Below are positions 35,544-44,380 of a DNA stretch of 64,000 nt, one piece after another. The notes below the pieces were generated by a model. The model had not been told where the DNA came from and searched no databases. It saw only the letters and a list, made by a program, of their open reading frames with translations. This DNA comes from Pseudonocardia parietis (GTDB lineage Bacteria; Actinomycetota; Actinomycetes; Mycobacteriales; Pseudonocardiaceae), in assembly GCF_017876315.1 (NCBI RefSeq), contig NZ_JAGINU010000001.1, forward strand, positions 1,426,001 to 1,490,000. The letters run 5' to 3'. Within the stretch, counting starts at the first letter, position 1, and every line of letters starts with the position of its first letter. A program made the position numbers and the translations under genes.

Positions 35544-36455
35544 TCACGGGCGGCTGCGGCGCCGCACCAGGTCGAGGGTGAACACGACCAGGGCGAGCCA
35601 GATCAGCACGAAACCGGCCCAGCGGGCCGCGGACATCTGCTCGCCGACGACGAGCACGCCCCAGAGGAACTGCAGCGTCGGGTTGATGTAGAGCAGCACG
35701 CCCAGCGTGGACAGCGGGAGCCGGCGTGCCGCGGAGCCGTACAGCAGCAACGGCAGCGCGGTCGCCGGACCCGCTGCGAGCATGAGCAGCAGGTGCCACG
35801 GGCCGAGCTCGAGGAACGTCCCGGCGCCGGACGACTCCAGCACCAGCAGGTAGATCGAGGCGGGGATGAGCAGGACCAGCCCCTCCGCCGTGAGGCTGGC
35901 CGCCGCAGGTACCCGCACGGTCGCCTTGAACAGGCCGTAGATCCCGAACGAGCAGGCCAGCGTCATCGACAGCCACGGGACGGTCCCGTTCCCGACGGCG
36001 ATCACCCCGACCGCGACGGCCGCCAGGCCCAGCGCCGCCCACTGCGCCACGCGCAACCGCTCCCGCAGGACGACGACGCCCAGCAGCACCCCCACCAGCG
36101 GTGTCATGTAGTACCCGAGCGCGGTCTCGACGACCCTGCCCACCGAGACGCCCCAGATGAACACGCCCCAGTTCACGGCGATGAACATCGCGGCGGCGGC
36201 CATCGCGAGCCAGCCGCGGACGTCGAGCCGCCGCAGGTCGCCCCAGCCGCGCAGGACGGTGAGCACCACCGACATCAGCACGGTCGTCCAGACGATCCGG
36301 TGGGCCAGCACCTCGACCGGCGTCGCCGGGTCCAGCAGGGGCCAGAACGCCGGGAACAGACCCCACAGCACGTAGGCGACGACGCCCGTCGTGAGGCCCT
36401 TCGGGTCGAGCTCACTCCGTTCGGGTGTGAGTCGATCGGGGGAATGGGTCGTCAT
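35544..36455 (-). CDS. rarD: RarD-like EamA family transporter
   Basis: A 303-residue membrane protein with ten predicted helices made of two EamA repeats, of the RarD branch of the drug/metabolite transporter superfamily. The N-terminal YVLWGLFPAFWPLL and HRIVWTT motifs and the later YINPTLQFLWGV segment are diagnostic of RarD. E. coli RarD was named for chloramphenicol sensitivity, but its substrate is not settled. The ATG at 36453-36455 is chosen; the open frame continues far upstream only as a shadow of the repeat gene on the other strand. Confidence 0.92.
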   Translation of the reverse strand: MTTHSPDRLTPERSELDPKGLTTGVVAYVLWGLFPAFWPLLDPATPVEVLAHRIVWTTVLMSVVLTVLRGWGDLRRLDVRGWLAMAAAAMFIAVNWGVFIWGVSVGRVVETALGYYMTPLVGVLLGVVVLRERLRVAQWAALGLAAVAVGVIAVGNGTVPWLSMTLACSFGIYGLFKATVRVPAAASLTAEGLVLLIPASIYLLVLESSGAGTFLELGPWHLLLMLAAGPATALPLLLYGSAARRLPLSTLGVLLYINPTLQFLWGVLVVGEQMSAARWAGFVLIWLALVVFTLDLVRRRSRP

Positions 36456-36595
36456 CGCGTTACCGTCCTGTGGCACAGCACGGGCACCATGATCCGGCAC
36501 GGGTGTCCGGGCGCGTGAGCGTCCCGACGCCCGTACACGGTCCGTGATACCAAGCACTGCGCCCGGGGCGGCCCCGGGCGGACGGAGGTCCGGTG

Positions 36596-38635
36596 ATGGA
36601 CTGGATGTGGGCACTGCTCGCCATCGTCGTCGTCCTCGTGGTGGTCGGGCTCCTGGTGGCCCGGACGCGCGGGAACGGCGGCGGAGCGGACGACGCCGCG
36701 GAGGGCTCGGCCCGGTCGGGCGGGCGCGGCGCCCCGGCCGCGTCCGGCGCCTCGGAGGCGTCCGGCGCCCCGGACACGCGGCGGGACCCCGGTACCGGGC
36801 GGATGTTCGACACCGCCGGGGCCGTCGACCCCGCCGCCGCGGCTGCCGGAGCGCACACTCCGTCCCCGGACGCGGCCCCCGATGCACCCGCAACCCCTGC
36901 CGCCGCGACCGGCCGGGATGTGCCGCGCGGCCGTGGAGACGCCGGCTCCGGCCGGGCCGGCAGTGCGTCCGGGTCTGCCGAGCGGGACGTGACTGCAGCG
37001 GCTGTGCGGAGGGCCGGGGTCGGCGACACCGCCGCGGCTCGGGACGAGTCTTCCAGGAGCGCGGCCGGGCCCCGTTCATCGAATGACCGGCACGAGGGCG
37101 GTGCCGCACCCGGTACGAGCGCGCCGCGCGGTGCTGCGTCGGGCAGCGCCGTGTCGGGCAGCGCCGTGTCGGGCAGCGCGGTGTCAGGCAGCGCCGCGTC
37201 GGACAGCGCTGCGTTGGACAGCGCTGTGTCGAACAGCGGTGCCGTGTCGGGCAGCACCGCTTCGAGCAGCACCGCTTCGGACAGCACTGCGGGGAGCCGT
37301 GCCGTGTCAGGCAGCGGCGAACCGAATAGCGCTGTGTCGGACGGCATCGCGTCGGACAGCTCTGCGGGGAGCGCTGTGACGGGCAGCCCTGTGTCTGGCA
37401 GCCCTGTGTTGGGCAGCGCTGCGCCGGGCAGCGGCGCGCCGGACAGCGCCGCTGTGTCGGGCAGCAGCGCACCGGACAGCGCCGTGTCGGACCGCGCTGC
37501 CTCGGGTAGCGCTGCGTCGGGCAGCGCCGCGACGGGAGCATCGGATCGGGCAGGCAGGACCGCGACCGACGACGACCGTGACACCGCGACCGGGGGCGCC
37601 GGGGCCGTACCGGCCACATCTGCTGCCGCCGACGGGAACGCGGCCGTCCACGGAAGCTCAGCTGCGGCCGGAAGCCCGGCTGCGGCCGGAGGCTCGGCTG
37701 CGGCCGGAAGCTTGGCTGCCGCCGGAAGCCCTGGTGCCGTCGGAAACCCGGCCGTCGACCAGTACCCGGCCGTCGACGGGAACTCGGCTGTCGACGAGTA
37801 CCCGGCCGTCGACGGGAACTCGGCTGTCGACGGGAACTCGGCTGTCAGTGGAAACCCGGCTGCCGGCGGGAGCTCGGCTGTCGCCGGGGGCCTGGCCGCT
37901 GGTGGGAACCCGGCTGCCGGTGGGAACCTGGCCGCCGGCGGGGACACGGCTGCCGGCGGGCATGCCGCTCCCGATGAACCCGGTTCAGGCACGACCGTGC
38001 CGGGCGGCATCGCAGCGGGGGCAGCGGCCCCCGCCCGTGGCACCGCGACCGACGAGCGGGGCACCGTGACGGGTGGCTCGGCCGCCGACTCCGGGACCGA
38101 ACCGGTGGACCGCGCCGCGGCGACGGAGGCCCCCGACAGCACCGGCAGGAGCACCGGGGCCGCGCCCGATGCTCCGGCGATCCCCGAGCAGCCGGGCCAC
38201 GACGACGACCCGTCCGGGCCCGGCCGCCATGCCCTGCACGAGGGCGTCGATCCCGGGCCACTGCCCGAGGTCGACCTGCCGGAGCAGGGCGGACCGCTCG
38301 AGCCGCTCACAGCGCAGACAGGGTCACGAGGAACGTCGGCACCGACCGGAGGGTCGGCCCTCGCCGCGCTGGACGCGCGTCTCCTCGGCCCGACGGCGAC
38401 CCCGTGGGACACCGGTCCCCGGCCAGGTCCGTACCGGGGCTCCGTGCTGGCACCGACCGACGGTTCGGAGCCGCCCGAGACCCATCGGGTGAAGGTGCAC
38501 AGCGGCTCGCGCCGGTTCCATACGCTCGAGTCCCCGTACTACGTCCGTACCCGGGCCGATCTCTACTTCACCGGGGAGCAGGAGGCCCGGGGAGCCGGGT
38601 TCATCGCCTGGTACGAACGCCCCGGCGCCCGCTGA
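36596..38635 (+). CDS. Membrane-anchored low-complexity repeat protein with C-terminal sunset-like domain
   Basis: A 679-residue protein in three parts. Residues 1-22 form a single hydrophobic anchor followed by positive charges. Residues about 25-585 are almost entirely Ala, Gly, Ser, Asp, Pro and Val and include two tandem-repeat arrays (15-nt units at 37136-37540 and 18-nt units at 37661-37966). The last 60 residues form a compact domain (KVHSGSRRFHTLESPYYVRT, then ADLYFTGEQEARGAGF) that resembles the actinobacterial sunset domain. The ATG at 36596 is preferred over GTG 36593 because GGAGG at 36584-36588 is then 7 bases away. The function is unknown; a cell-envelope stalk or linker role is a guess. 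Confidence 0.78.
   Translation: MDWMWALLAIVVVLVVVGLLVARTRGNGGGADDAAEGSARSGGRGAPAASGASEASGAPDTRRDPGTGRMFDTAGAVDPAAAAAGAHTPSPDAAPDAPATPAAATGRDVPRGRGDAGSGRAGSASGSAERDVTAAAVRRAGVGDTAAARDESSRSAAGPRSSNDRHEGGAAPGTSAPRGAASGSAVSGSAVSGSAVSGSAASDSAALDSAVSNSGAVSGSTASSSTASDSTAGSRAVSGSGEPNSAVSDGIASDSSAGSAVTGSPVSGSPVLGSAAPGSGAPDSAAVSGSSAPDSAVSDRAASGSAASGSAATGASDRAGRTATDDDRDTATGGAGAVPATSAAADGNAAVHGSSAAAGSPAAAGGSAAAGSLAAAGSPGAVGNPAVDQYPAVDGNSAVDEYPAVDGNSAVDGNSAVSGNPAAGGSSAVAGGLAAGGNPAAGGNLAAGGDTAAGGHAAPDEPGSGTTVPGGIAAGAAAPARGTATDERGTVTGGSAADSGTEPVDRAAATEAPDSTGRSTGAAPDAPAIPEQPGHDDDPSGPGRHALHEGVDPGPLPEVDLPEQGGPLEPLTAQTGSRGTSAPTGGSALAALDARLLGPTATPWDTGPRPGPYRGSVLAPTDGSEPPETHRVKVHSGSRRFHTLESPYYVRTRADLYFTGEQEARGAGFIAWYERPGAR
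37136..37540 (+). repeat. 15-nt tandem repeat array encoding five-residue units
   Basis: Units such as GTGTCGGGCAGCGCC encode VSGSA, ASDSA and similar. Three nearly exact copies occur at 37151-37195 and degrade toward the end. A few one-residue slips break the phase but never the frame. Confidence 0.85.
37661..37966 (+). repeat. 18-nt tandem repeat array, 17 units, encoding six-residue units
   Basis: Exactly 17 in-phase units encode AAAGSP, AVDGNS, AVDEYP, AAGGNP and similar. The 306-base length is 17 x 18 with no interruption, and groups of adjacent units share sequence, as expected from local duplication. Confidence 0.88.
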
Positions 38636-38667
38636 CCGACCATCGCCGGCAGGTCCCGGAACGGCGA

Positions 38668-38697
38668 ACGGCCCCGGCGCCGAAGCGCCGGGGCCGT
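38668..38697. terminator. Bidirectional terminator hairpin
   Basis: A perfect 13-base inverted repeat (38668-38680 with 38685-38697) closed by a CGAA tetraloop lies between the convergent stops of the repeat protein and korB. Confidence 0.78.
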
Positions 38698-38713
38698 CGT
38701 GGAGCGGGTGCCG

Positions 38714-39778
38714 TCAGACGATCGTCCAGGAGTCGTGGCCGTTGAGCAGGGCCTGGAGGTCGGCGTCGGGGTTCTTCTCGCGCGCGGCCTGGACCTGGGC
38801 GCGGGCGGCGTCGTCGTAGGTGGGCCGTGGGGCGTTGCGGAAGATGCCGGTGACCGTGTGGTTGAGGTCCTGGTCGGACAGCCGCGACAGGGCGAACGCG
38901 AGCTCGTGGTCGGTCGCGTCGTGGACGACGATGTCGGACTCGTCGACCGAGGCGGCCTCGACGACGCCGAGCCCGAATCCCTTCCGGACGACGGCGTAGG
39001 AGCCGTCGGGTCCGAAGCGGATGGGTTCACCGTCGGCGACGGGCACGATCCGCTGTTCCTTGGTCTCGGGCTTGCGCAGGACGTCGAAGCTGCCGTCGTT
39101 GAAGATCGGGCAGTCCTGGAAGATCTCGACCAGCGCGGATCCGCGGTGTGCGGCCGCGGCGCCGAGGACGGCCTGCAGGCCCTTGCGGTCGGAGTCCAGG
39201 GCCCGGCCGACGAAGCTCGCCTCGGCACCCAGTGCGAGGGAGATCGGGTTGAACGGGTGGTCCAGCGATCCCATCGGGGTGGACTTGGTGACCTTGCCGA
39301 CCTCGCTGGTCGGGCTGTACTGGCCCTTGGTGAGCCCGTAGATCCGGTTGTTGAACAGCAGGATCTTGATGTTGACGTTGCGGCGCAGGGCGTGGATGAG
39401 GTGGTTGCCGCCGATCGAGAGCGCGTCGCCGTCACCGGTGACGACCCACACCGACAGGTCCGGACGGCTGGTGGCCAGCCCGGTCGCGATCGTCGGGGCG
39501 CGCCCGTGGATGGAGTGCATCCCGTAGGTGTCGAGGTAGTACGGGAAGCGGCTCGAGCAGCCGATCCCGGAGACGAAGACGGTGTTCTCCCGCTTGATCC
39601 CCAGGGTGGGCATGAACTGGCGCACGGCGGCGAGCACGGCGTAGTCACCGCAGCCGGGGCACCAGCGGACCTCCTGGTCGGAGGTGTAGTCCTTGGCGGT
39701 CTGCTTGGCGTCGGTGGTCGGGACCCCGTCCAGGCCGCCCGATCCGATGCCGGGCAGGCCGAGGTCGGTGGCGGTCAT
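38714..39778 (-). CDS. korB: 2-oxoglutarate:ferredoxin oxidoreductase subunit beta
   Basis: A 354-residue beta subunit of a two-subunit 2-oxoacid:ferredoxin oxidoreductase. It binds thiamine diphosphate through GDGDALSIGGNH with the downstream NN residues (LLFNNRIYGLTKGQ) and an [4Fe-4S] cluster through CPGCG and later cysteines. With KorA it decarboxylates 2-oxoglutarate to succinyl-CoA and reduces ferredoxin, replacing or supplementing the dehydrogenase complex as in mycobacteria. The ATG at 39776-39778 overlaps the korA stop by 4 bases. The longer frame upstream is not similar to the family. Confidence 0.95.
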   Translation of the reverse strand: MTATDLGLPGIGSGGLDGVPTTDAKQTAKDYTSDQEVRWCPGCGDYAVLAAVRQFMPTLGIKRENTVFVSGIGCSSRFPYYLDTYGMHSIHGRAPTIATGLATSRPDLSVWVVTGDGDALSIGGNHLIHALRRNVNIKILLFNNRIYGLTKGQYSPTSEVGKVTKSTPMGSLDHPFNPISLALGAEASFVGRALDSDRKGLQAVLGAAAAHRGSALVEIFQDCPIFNDGSFDVLRKPETKEQRIVPVADGEPIRFGPDGSYAVVRKGFGLGVVEAASVDESDIVVHDATDHELAFALSRLSDQDLNHTVTGIFRNAPRPTYDDAARAQVQAAREKNPDADLQALLNGHDSWTIV

Positions 39779-41709
39779 GCCTGCGCTCCAGTGATCTCGG
39801 TTGCGGCCTCCGGGTGGGTGCCGGTCAGGTAGTCGAGGAACACGTCCTGGAGTTCCTCGGCACCGAAGGGCAGCCCGGCGACCTTGGTGTAGCTCTTGAT
39901 GTCGACCAGGTGCTGGGCGCGCAGCAGCAGCGCCAGCTGTCCGAGGTTCATCTCGGGGCACAGCACCGTGCGGTAGGAGCGCAGGACCTCACCGAGGTTG
40001 GCCGGCATCGGGTTGAGGTTGCGCAGGTGCGCGGTCGCGACACAGTGGCCGAGCTTGCGCACGCGGCGCGCGGCGGCGTTGATCGGGCCGTAGGTCGAGC
40101 CCCAGCCGATCACCAGTAGATCGGCGCCGGCGCTGTCGGGGCCGTTGTCGGGGTCGTCGACGGTCAGGTCCGGCACCTCGATGCCGTCGATCTTGGCCTG
40201 GCGCAGCCGGACCATCCGGTCGTGGTTGTCCGGGTCGTAGGAGATCGCGCCGTGGCCGTCGGCCTTCTCCAGCCCGCCGACCCGGTGCTCGAGCCCGGGG
40301 GTGCCGGGGATCGCCCACGGCCGGGCCAGGGTCTCGGGGTCGCGCAGGTACGGCCAGAACTCGCCGGACCCGTCGGGGGCGTTGGGCTCGGTCGCGAATC
40401 CCGGGTCCACGTCGGGCAGCGTGTCGACGTCGGGGATGCGCCACGGCTCGGAGCCGTTGGCCAGCGCACCGTCGGAGAGCAGCATCACCGGTGTCCGGTA
40501 GCGCACCGCGATCGTGGCTGCCTCGACCGCGGCGATGAAGCAGTCGCCCGGGGTGGACGGTGCGATCACCGGCAGCGGCGCCTCACCGTTGCGCCCGTGC
40601 AGGGCCTGCAACAGGTCGGCCTGCTCGGTCTTGGTCGGCAACCCGGTCGAGGGCCCGCCGCGCTGCACGTCGATCACCAGCAGTGGCAGCTCCAGGGCCA
40701 CGGCCAGCCCGACCGTCTCGGCCTTGAGCGCCACGCCCGGGCCCGAGGTGGTGGTCACGCCCAGGGCGCCGCCGAACGCGGCACCCAGTGCGGCGCCGAC
40801 ACCGGAGATCTCGTCCTCGGCCTGGAACGTCGTCACGCCGAACGCCTTGTGCCGCGACAGCTCGTGCAGGATGTCGCTGGCCGGGGTGATCGGGTAGCTG
40901 CCCAGGAACACCGGCAGGTTCGTCGTGCGGCCCGCGGCGATGAGCCCGTAGGAGAGCGCGATGTTGCCGGTGATCTGGCGGTAGGTGCCCGGGTTCAGCT
41001 TCGCCGGGGCGACCTCGTAGGTCACCGCGAACGCCTCGGTCGTCTCGCCGTAGGCGTGCCCGGCGCGGAACGCGAGGATGTTGGCCTCGGCGATGTCGGG
41101 CTTCTTGGCGAACTTGTCGCGCAGGAACCGCTCGGTCGACTCCGAGGGGCGGTGATACATCCACGACAGCAGCCCGAGCGCGAACATGTTCTTCGCCCGC
41201 TCGGCGTCCTTCTTCGACAGCCCGGTCTCTTCCAGCGCGCCGCGGGTCAGGGTCGCCATGGCGACCTCGTGCACGGCGTACTGCTCCAGGGACTCGTCCT
41301 CGAGGGGGTTCGCCTCGTAGCCGACCTTGGTCAGGTTCCGCTTCGTGAACTCGTCGGTGTTCACGATCAGCACCCCGCCCGGGGGCAGGTCGCGGATGTT
41401 CGCCTTCAGCGCCGCCGGGTTCATCGCGACCAGCACGTCCGGCCGGTCGCCCGGGGTGAGGATGTCGTAGTTGGCGAAGTGCAGCTGGAACGACGACACA
41501 CCGGGCAGCGTCCCGGCGGGCGCCCGGATCTCGGCCGGGAAGTTCGGCAGCGTCGACAGGTCGTTGCCGAAGTTCGCCGTCTCCGAGGTGAACCGATCCC
41601 CGGTGAGCTGCATCCCGTCACCGGAGTCACCGGCGAACCGGATCACCACCCGGTCACGCTGAACGACCTCGGAGTCACGAGACTCGACAGAAGTGTCGCT
41701 GGTCGTCAT
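39775..41709 (-). CDS. korA: 2-oxoglutarate:ferredoxin oxidoreductase subunit alpha (gamma-alpha fusion)
   Basis: A 644-residue subunit in which an N-terminal gamma domain (RFAGDSGDGMQLTGDRF, about 24-40) is fused to the alpha domain with the pyrimidine-binding and core 2-oxoacid regions (AFGVTTFQAEDEISGVGAA near 290; RGGPSTGLPTKTEQADLL near 350). This fusion is the standard actinobacterial KorA form. It is cotranscribed with korB. The enzyme makes low-potential ferredoxin and succinyl-CoA. The ATG at 41707-41709 has no strong ribosome site, and an 11-base palindrome lies 18 bases upstream. Confidence 0.96.
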   Translation of the reverse strand: MTTSDTSVESRDSEVVQRDRVVIRFAGDSGDGMQLTGDRFTSETANFGNDLSTLPNFPAEIRAPAGTLPGVSSFQLHFANYDILTPGDRPDVLVAMNPAALKANIRDLPPGGVLIVNTDEFTKRNLTKVGYEANPLEDESLEQYAVHEVAMATLTRGALEETGLSKKDAERAKNMFALGLLSWMYHRPSESTERFLRDKFAKKPDIAEANILAFRAGHAYGETTEAFAVTYEVAPAKLNPGTYRQITGNIALSYGLIAAGRTTNLPVFLGSYPITPASDILHELSRHKAFGVTTFQAEDEISGVGAALGAAFGGALGVTTTSGPGVALKAETVGLAVALELPLLVIDVQRGGPSTGLPTKTEQADLLQALHGRNGEAPLPVIAPSTPGDCFIAAVEAATIAVRYRTPVMLLSDGALANGSEPWRIPDVDTLPDVDPGFATEPNAPDGSGEFWPYLRDPETLARPWAIPGTPGLEHRVGGLEKADGHGAISYDPDNHDRMVRLRQAKIDGIEVPDLTVDDPDNGPDSAGADLLVIGWGSTYGPINAAARRVRKLGHCVATAHLRNLNPMPANLGEVLRSYRTVLCPEMNLGQLALLLRAQHLVDIKSYTKVAGLPFGAEELQDVFLDYLTGTHPEAATEITGAQA

Positions 41710-41836
41710 GGGTAGATCGGCCCCCGGTTCCGTCGGAAGTGCGGTGCTACATCGAGGTTAACCGCCGGTTCGGTCGAACGTCCCGCCGCCCTGTCCCACG
41801 TCACAGGCGTCTGCCGGGTTCCGGAAGTGTGGTCGG

Positions 41837-42598
41837 TCACTTCTTGCTGATCTTCTTCTGCAGGGCCGCGACCCGCTCGGCGAACGCCGCCGAGTGCACG
41901 CTCTCGGCCTGCGCGCGGACCTCGATGTCGGTCGCGTCGGCGTGCGAGTCCAGCCGGGACGTCACCCGCATGGTCGACTTCGTGGTCGTGATGAGATCGC
42001 GCGGCGCCGCGGCGGCCCGCCCGGCCAGCTGCATCGCGCCGGCCAGCAGCTCCTCGTCGCTGTCGTAGGCGCGCCAGGCCAGGCCCACCCGCTCGGCCTC
42101 CCGCGCGTCGAGCACGTCGCCGAACAGCGTCATCGCGGCGCTTCCCTGGGCGCCGAGGGCGCGCTGGGCCATCCACGTGTACCCGCCGCCGGGGTGCAGC
42201 CCGAGCTGCATGAACCGGACGTCGAACCGCGCGGTCGGGCCGGCGAGGCGGACGTCGCAGGCCAGTGCGAGGTTGATGCCGGCGCCGACCGCGGCACCGT
42301 TCACCGCGGCGAGGGTGGGCAGCGGGGAGGACGCGATGGCGAGGAAGCCGGAGTAGACGCGCTTGAGCGTGGCCGGGTCGGCCTCCTGGAGCTCGGCCAG
42401 GTCGCCCCCGGCACAGAACGCGGGCGGCTCGCCGGTGACGACGATCGCGCCGACACGTTCGTCGTCGTTCGCCGCGTCGACCGCCTCGACCAACCTCTGG
42501 GACAGCTCCAGGTTCAGCGCATTGCGTCGCGCCGGATTGGCCACGGTCAGCACCGCAACCCCGTCGGTGATCTCGGTCCGGACGTCGATGTCACTCAT
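41837..42598 (-). CDS. Enoyl-CoA hydratase/isomerase family protein
   Basis: A 253-residue crotonase-fold protein. The oxyanion hole segments are CAGGDLAEL and [20 protein letters not shown]. Of the two catalytic glutamates of classical enoyl-CoA hydratase, the second region reads [14 protein letters not shown] with no glutamate at the expected site, so it may be an isomerase or a divergent hydratase. The start is the internal ATG at 42596-42598, where the family N-terminus begins. It lies 127 bases upstream of korA on the same strand. Confidence 0.88.
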   Translation of the reverse strand: MSDIDVRTEITDGVAVLTVANPARRNALNLELSQRLVEAVDAANDDERVGAIVVTGEPPAFCAGGDLAELQEADPATLKRVYSGFLAIASSPLPTLAAVNGAAVGAGINLALACDVRLAGPTARFDVRFMQLGLHPGGGYTWMAQRALGAQGSAAMTLFGDVLDAREAERVGLAWRAYDSDEELLAGAMQLAGRAAAAPRDLITTTKSTMRVTSRLDSHADATDIEVRAQAESVHSAAFAERVAALQKKISKK

Positions 42599-42768
42599 GC
42601 CCTGGATCATCCATGCCGGGCCGGTCACCTGCGCGTGACGGGTCTCACGGAACGGAACGCCTCGGAGCCCGCAGCGGCCCGTCCTCGGTCACAGCCGGGA
42701 ACGTCGTGCCCGGTACGTCCGTTCAGCAGGTGGACACCCGCAGTACCGCACGGAGGGATGAGGGCGGC

Positions 42769-43626
42769 GTGCACAGCCACATGAACGGCCTGAAGACGGC
42801 CGTGCTCCTCGGCGCCATGAGCGCACTGATCCTCGCGATCGGTGGACTGATCGGAAGCCGGACCGGTCTGATGATCGCCCTGGTCGTGGCGCTGGGAATG
42901 AACGGCTGGGCCTACTTCAACTCGGCGAAGCTGGCCCTGCGCTCGATGCACGCCCAGCCGATCACCGAGGCCGAGTACCCGCACCTGTTCCGGATGGTCC
43001 GCGAGCTCAGCAAGAAGGCCCGCCAGCCGATGCCTGCGCTCTACATCAGCCCGACCGACGCACCGAACGCGTTCGCCACCGGCCGCAACCCGCGCAACGC
43101 CGCGGTCTGCGTGACCACCGGCCTGATGAACCTGCTCGACGAGCGCGAGCTGCGCGCCGTGCTCGGCCACGAGCTCTGCCACGTCTACAACCGGGACATC
43201 CTGATCTCCTCGGTGGCCGGTGCGATGGCCTCGGCGGTGTCGTTCATCGCCAACTTCGCGATGTTCGCCGGCATGTTCGGCGGGAACGACGAGGACCGTC
43301 CGAACCCGATCGCGATCATCCTGGTCGCGATGCTCGGCCCGGTCGCCGCCGGCGTCGTGCAGATGGCGGTGAGCCGGTCCCGGGAGTACCAGGCCGACGC
43401 GTCCGGTGCCGAGCTGAGCGGGGACCCGCTGGCACTGGCCTCGGCGTTGCACAAGCTCAAGTACGGGACGGCCGCGGCCCCGTTGCCGCCGGACCCGCGG
43501 CTCACCGCGCAGTCGCACCTGATGATCGCCAACCCGTTCCGGCCCGGCGAGAAGATGGCCCGCTGGTTCTCCACCCATCCGCCGATGGAGGACCGCATCG
43601 CCCGGCTCCAGGCCATGGCCCGCTGA
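42769..43626 (+). CDS. htpX: HtpX-type membrane zinc metalloprotease
   Basis: A 285-residue M48 protease for membrane-protein quality control. Two N-terminal helices (about 10-50) precede the zinc motif HELCH (134-138) with the third ligand in SREYQAD, and a second hydrophobic pair lies at about 145-200 between them. The C-terminal [13 protein letters not shown] is typical. The GTG at 42769 follows an AGGG site and gives the usual short hydrophilic lead; an ATG at 42781 is also possible. In other bacteria HtpX responds to envelope stress; no regulator is visible here. Confidence 0.94.
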   Translation: MHSHMNGLKTAVLLGAMSALILAIGGLIGSRTGLMIALVVALGMNGWAYFNSAKLALRSMHAQPITEAEYPHLFRMVRELSKKARQPMPALYISPTDAPNAFATGRNPRNAAVCVTTGLMNLLDERELRAVLGHELCHVYNRDILISSVAGAMASAVSFIANFAMFAGMFGGNDEDRPNPIAIILVAMLGPVAAGVVQMAVSRSREYQADASGAELSGDPLALASALHKLKYGTAAAPLPPDPRLTAQSHLMIANPFRPGEKMARWFSTHPPMEDRIARLQAMAR

Positions 43627-43741
43627 TCCGGCCGGGGCCACCGGAGGCCCGTCGCGTGCGGCGAGGTCGCGGGTTCGTAACGGTCGCGGGGGTCGGTTGC
43701 GATGAACGGGGTAGCAGAGCTCCCCCTGCGGAAGAGGACCC

Positions 43742-44359
43742 ATGAGCGAGAACCCCGGCCACAAGCCCCGGCACGCACTGTCCGAGACCGGCCCGTCCGT
43801 GCCCGCCCAGAGCGGCCCCCGGGACGCCGCGGCCGGCGGTGACCTGTCCGGGGAGGACCTGTTCCGCCCCGGCGGCGCCGCCGAGGTCACCGGGTGGCTG
43901 AGCGTTCCCGAGCAGGCAGCGGCGCCCGAGGAGACCGGCTCCGCCCGCTCCACGGTGATCCCGCAGCCGTCCTCGGCCGGGGACGATCTGTCCGGCGACA
44001 ACCTGTCCGGAGACGACCTGTCCGGGGGCGATCTGTTCGGGGACGCGCCCACCCAGGCGCTGTCGGCGATCCCGCGTCCCCGCGAGGACGGATCCGCACG
44101 CGGGTACCCGTCGGTCGCGGTGCTCGCCCGGCTGCCCGAGCCGTTCCGGCCGGCACCCGTGCAGGGTGCGGCGGCGCCGTCGTCGGGCAGTGCGGGGTTC
44201 CGGCTCCCGGAACTGCCGCCGACCGTCCGTCCCGTGCTGCCCGCCGTGCTGGGAGCGGCGACCGCGTTGATCCTCGCCCTCGGCGTCGTCGCCGGGGTGA
44301 ACGGCGCTCCGGACCCGGCGGCCGCCCCGGTTCCTCCCGCGCCGGTATCGAATCCCTGA
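43742..44359 (+). CDS. Hypothetical membrane protein with short pentapeptide-like repeats
   Basis: A 205-residue protein with no homologue I can name. Residues about 79-98 are four consecutive five-residue units (DDLSG, DNLSG, DDLSG, GDLFG), and a related pair GDLSGEDLF lies at about 33-41. This resembles the A(D/N)LXX pentapeptide pattern but is too short for a full beta-helix. The rest is Pro/Ala-rich and disordered until a single hydrophobic helix at about 165-185, leaving a short Pro-rich outer tail. The ATG has a GGAAGAGGA ribosome site. It lies between htpX and an amidase on the same strand. Confidence 0.68.
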   Translation: MSENPGHKPRHALSETGPSVPAQSGPRDAAAGGDLSGEDLFRPGGAAEVTGWLSVPEQAAAPEETGSARSTVIPQPSSAGDDLSGDNLSGDDLSGGDLFGDAPTQALSAIPRPREDGSARGYPSVAVLARLPEPFRPAPVQGAAAPSSGSAGFRLPELPPTVRPVLPAVLGAATALILALGVVAGVNGAPDPAAAPVPPAPVSNP

Positions 44360-44380
44360 CCGTTCTGATTCGATCTCCCC

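Noticed and set aside
35544-37619. A 691-codon minus-strand open frame that joins RarD to a Pro/Arg/Cys-rich extension
   Set aside because: Only the first 303 codons before the stop are RarD. The rest is the antisense of the tandem-repeat gene, whose repeats keep several frames open.
37136-37966. The regular 15-nt and 18-nt units as a possible CRISPR array
   Set aside because: There are no spacers and no cas genes, and the unit length is a multiple of three within an open coding frame.
36460-38412. A second long minus-strand frame over the repeat protein, rich in Ala, Pro and Ser
   Set aside because: It is also repeat antisense. The plus-strand gene has a GGAGG site, a membrane anchor and a recognisable C-terminal domain, while this frame has none.
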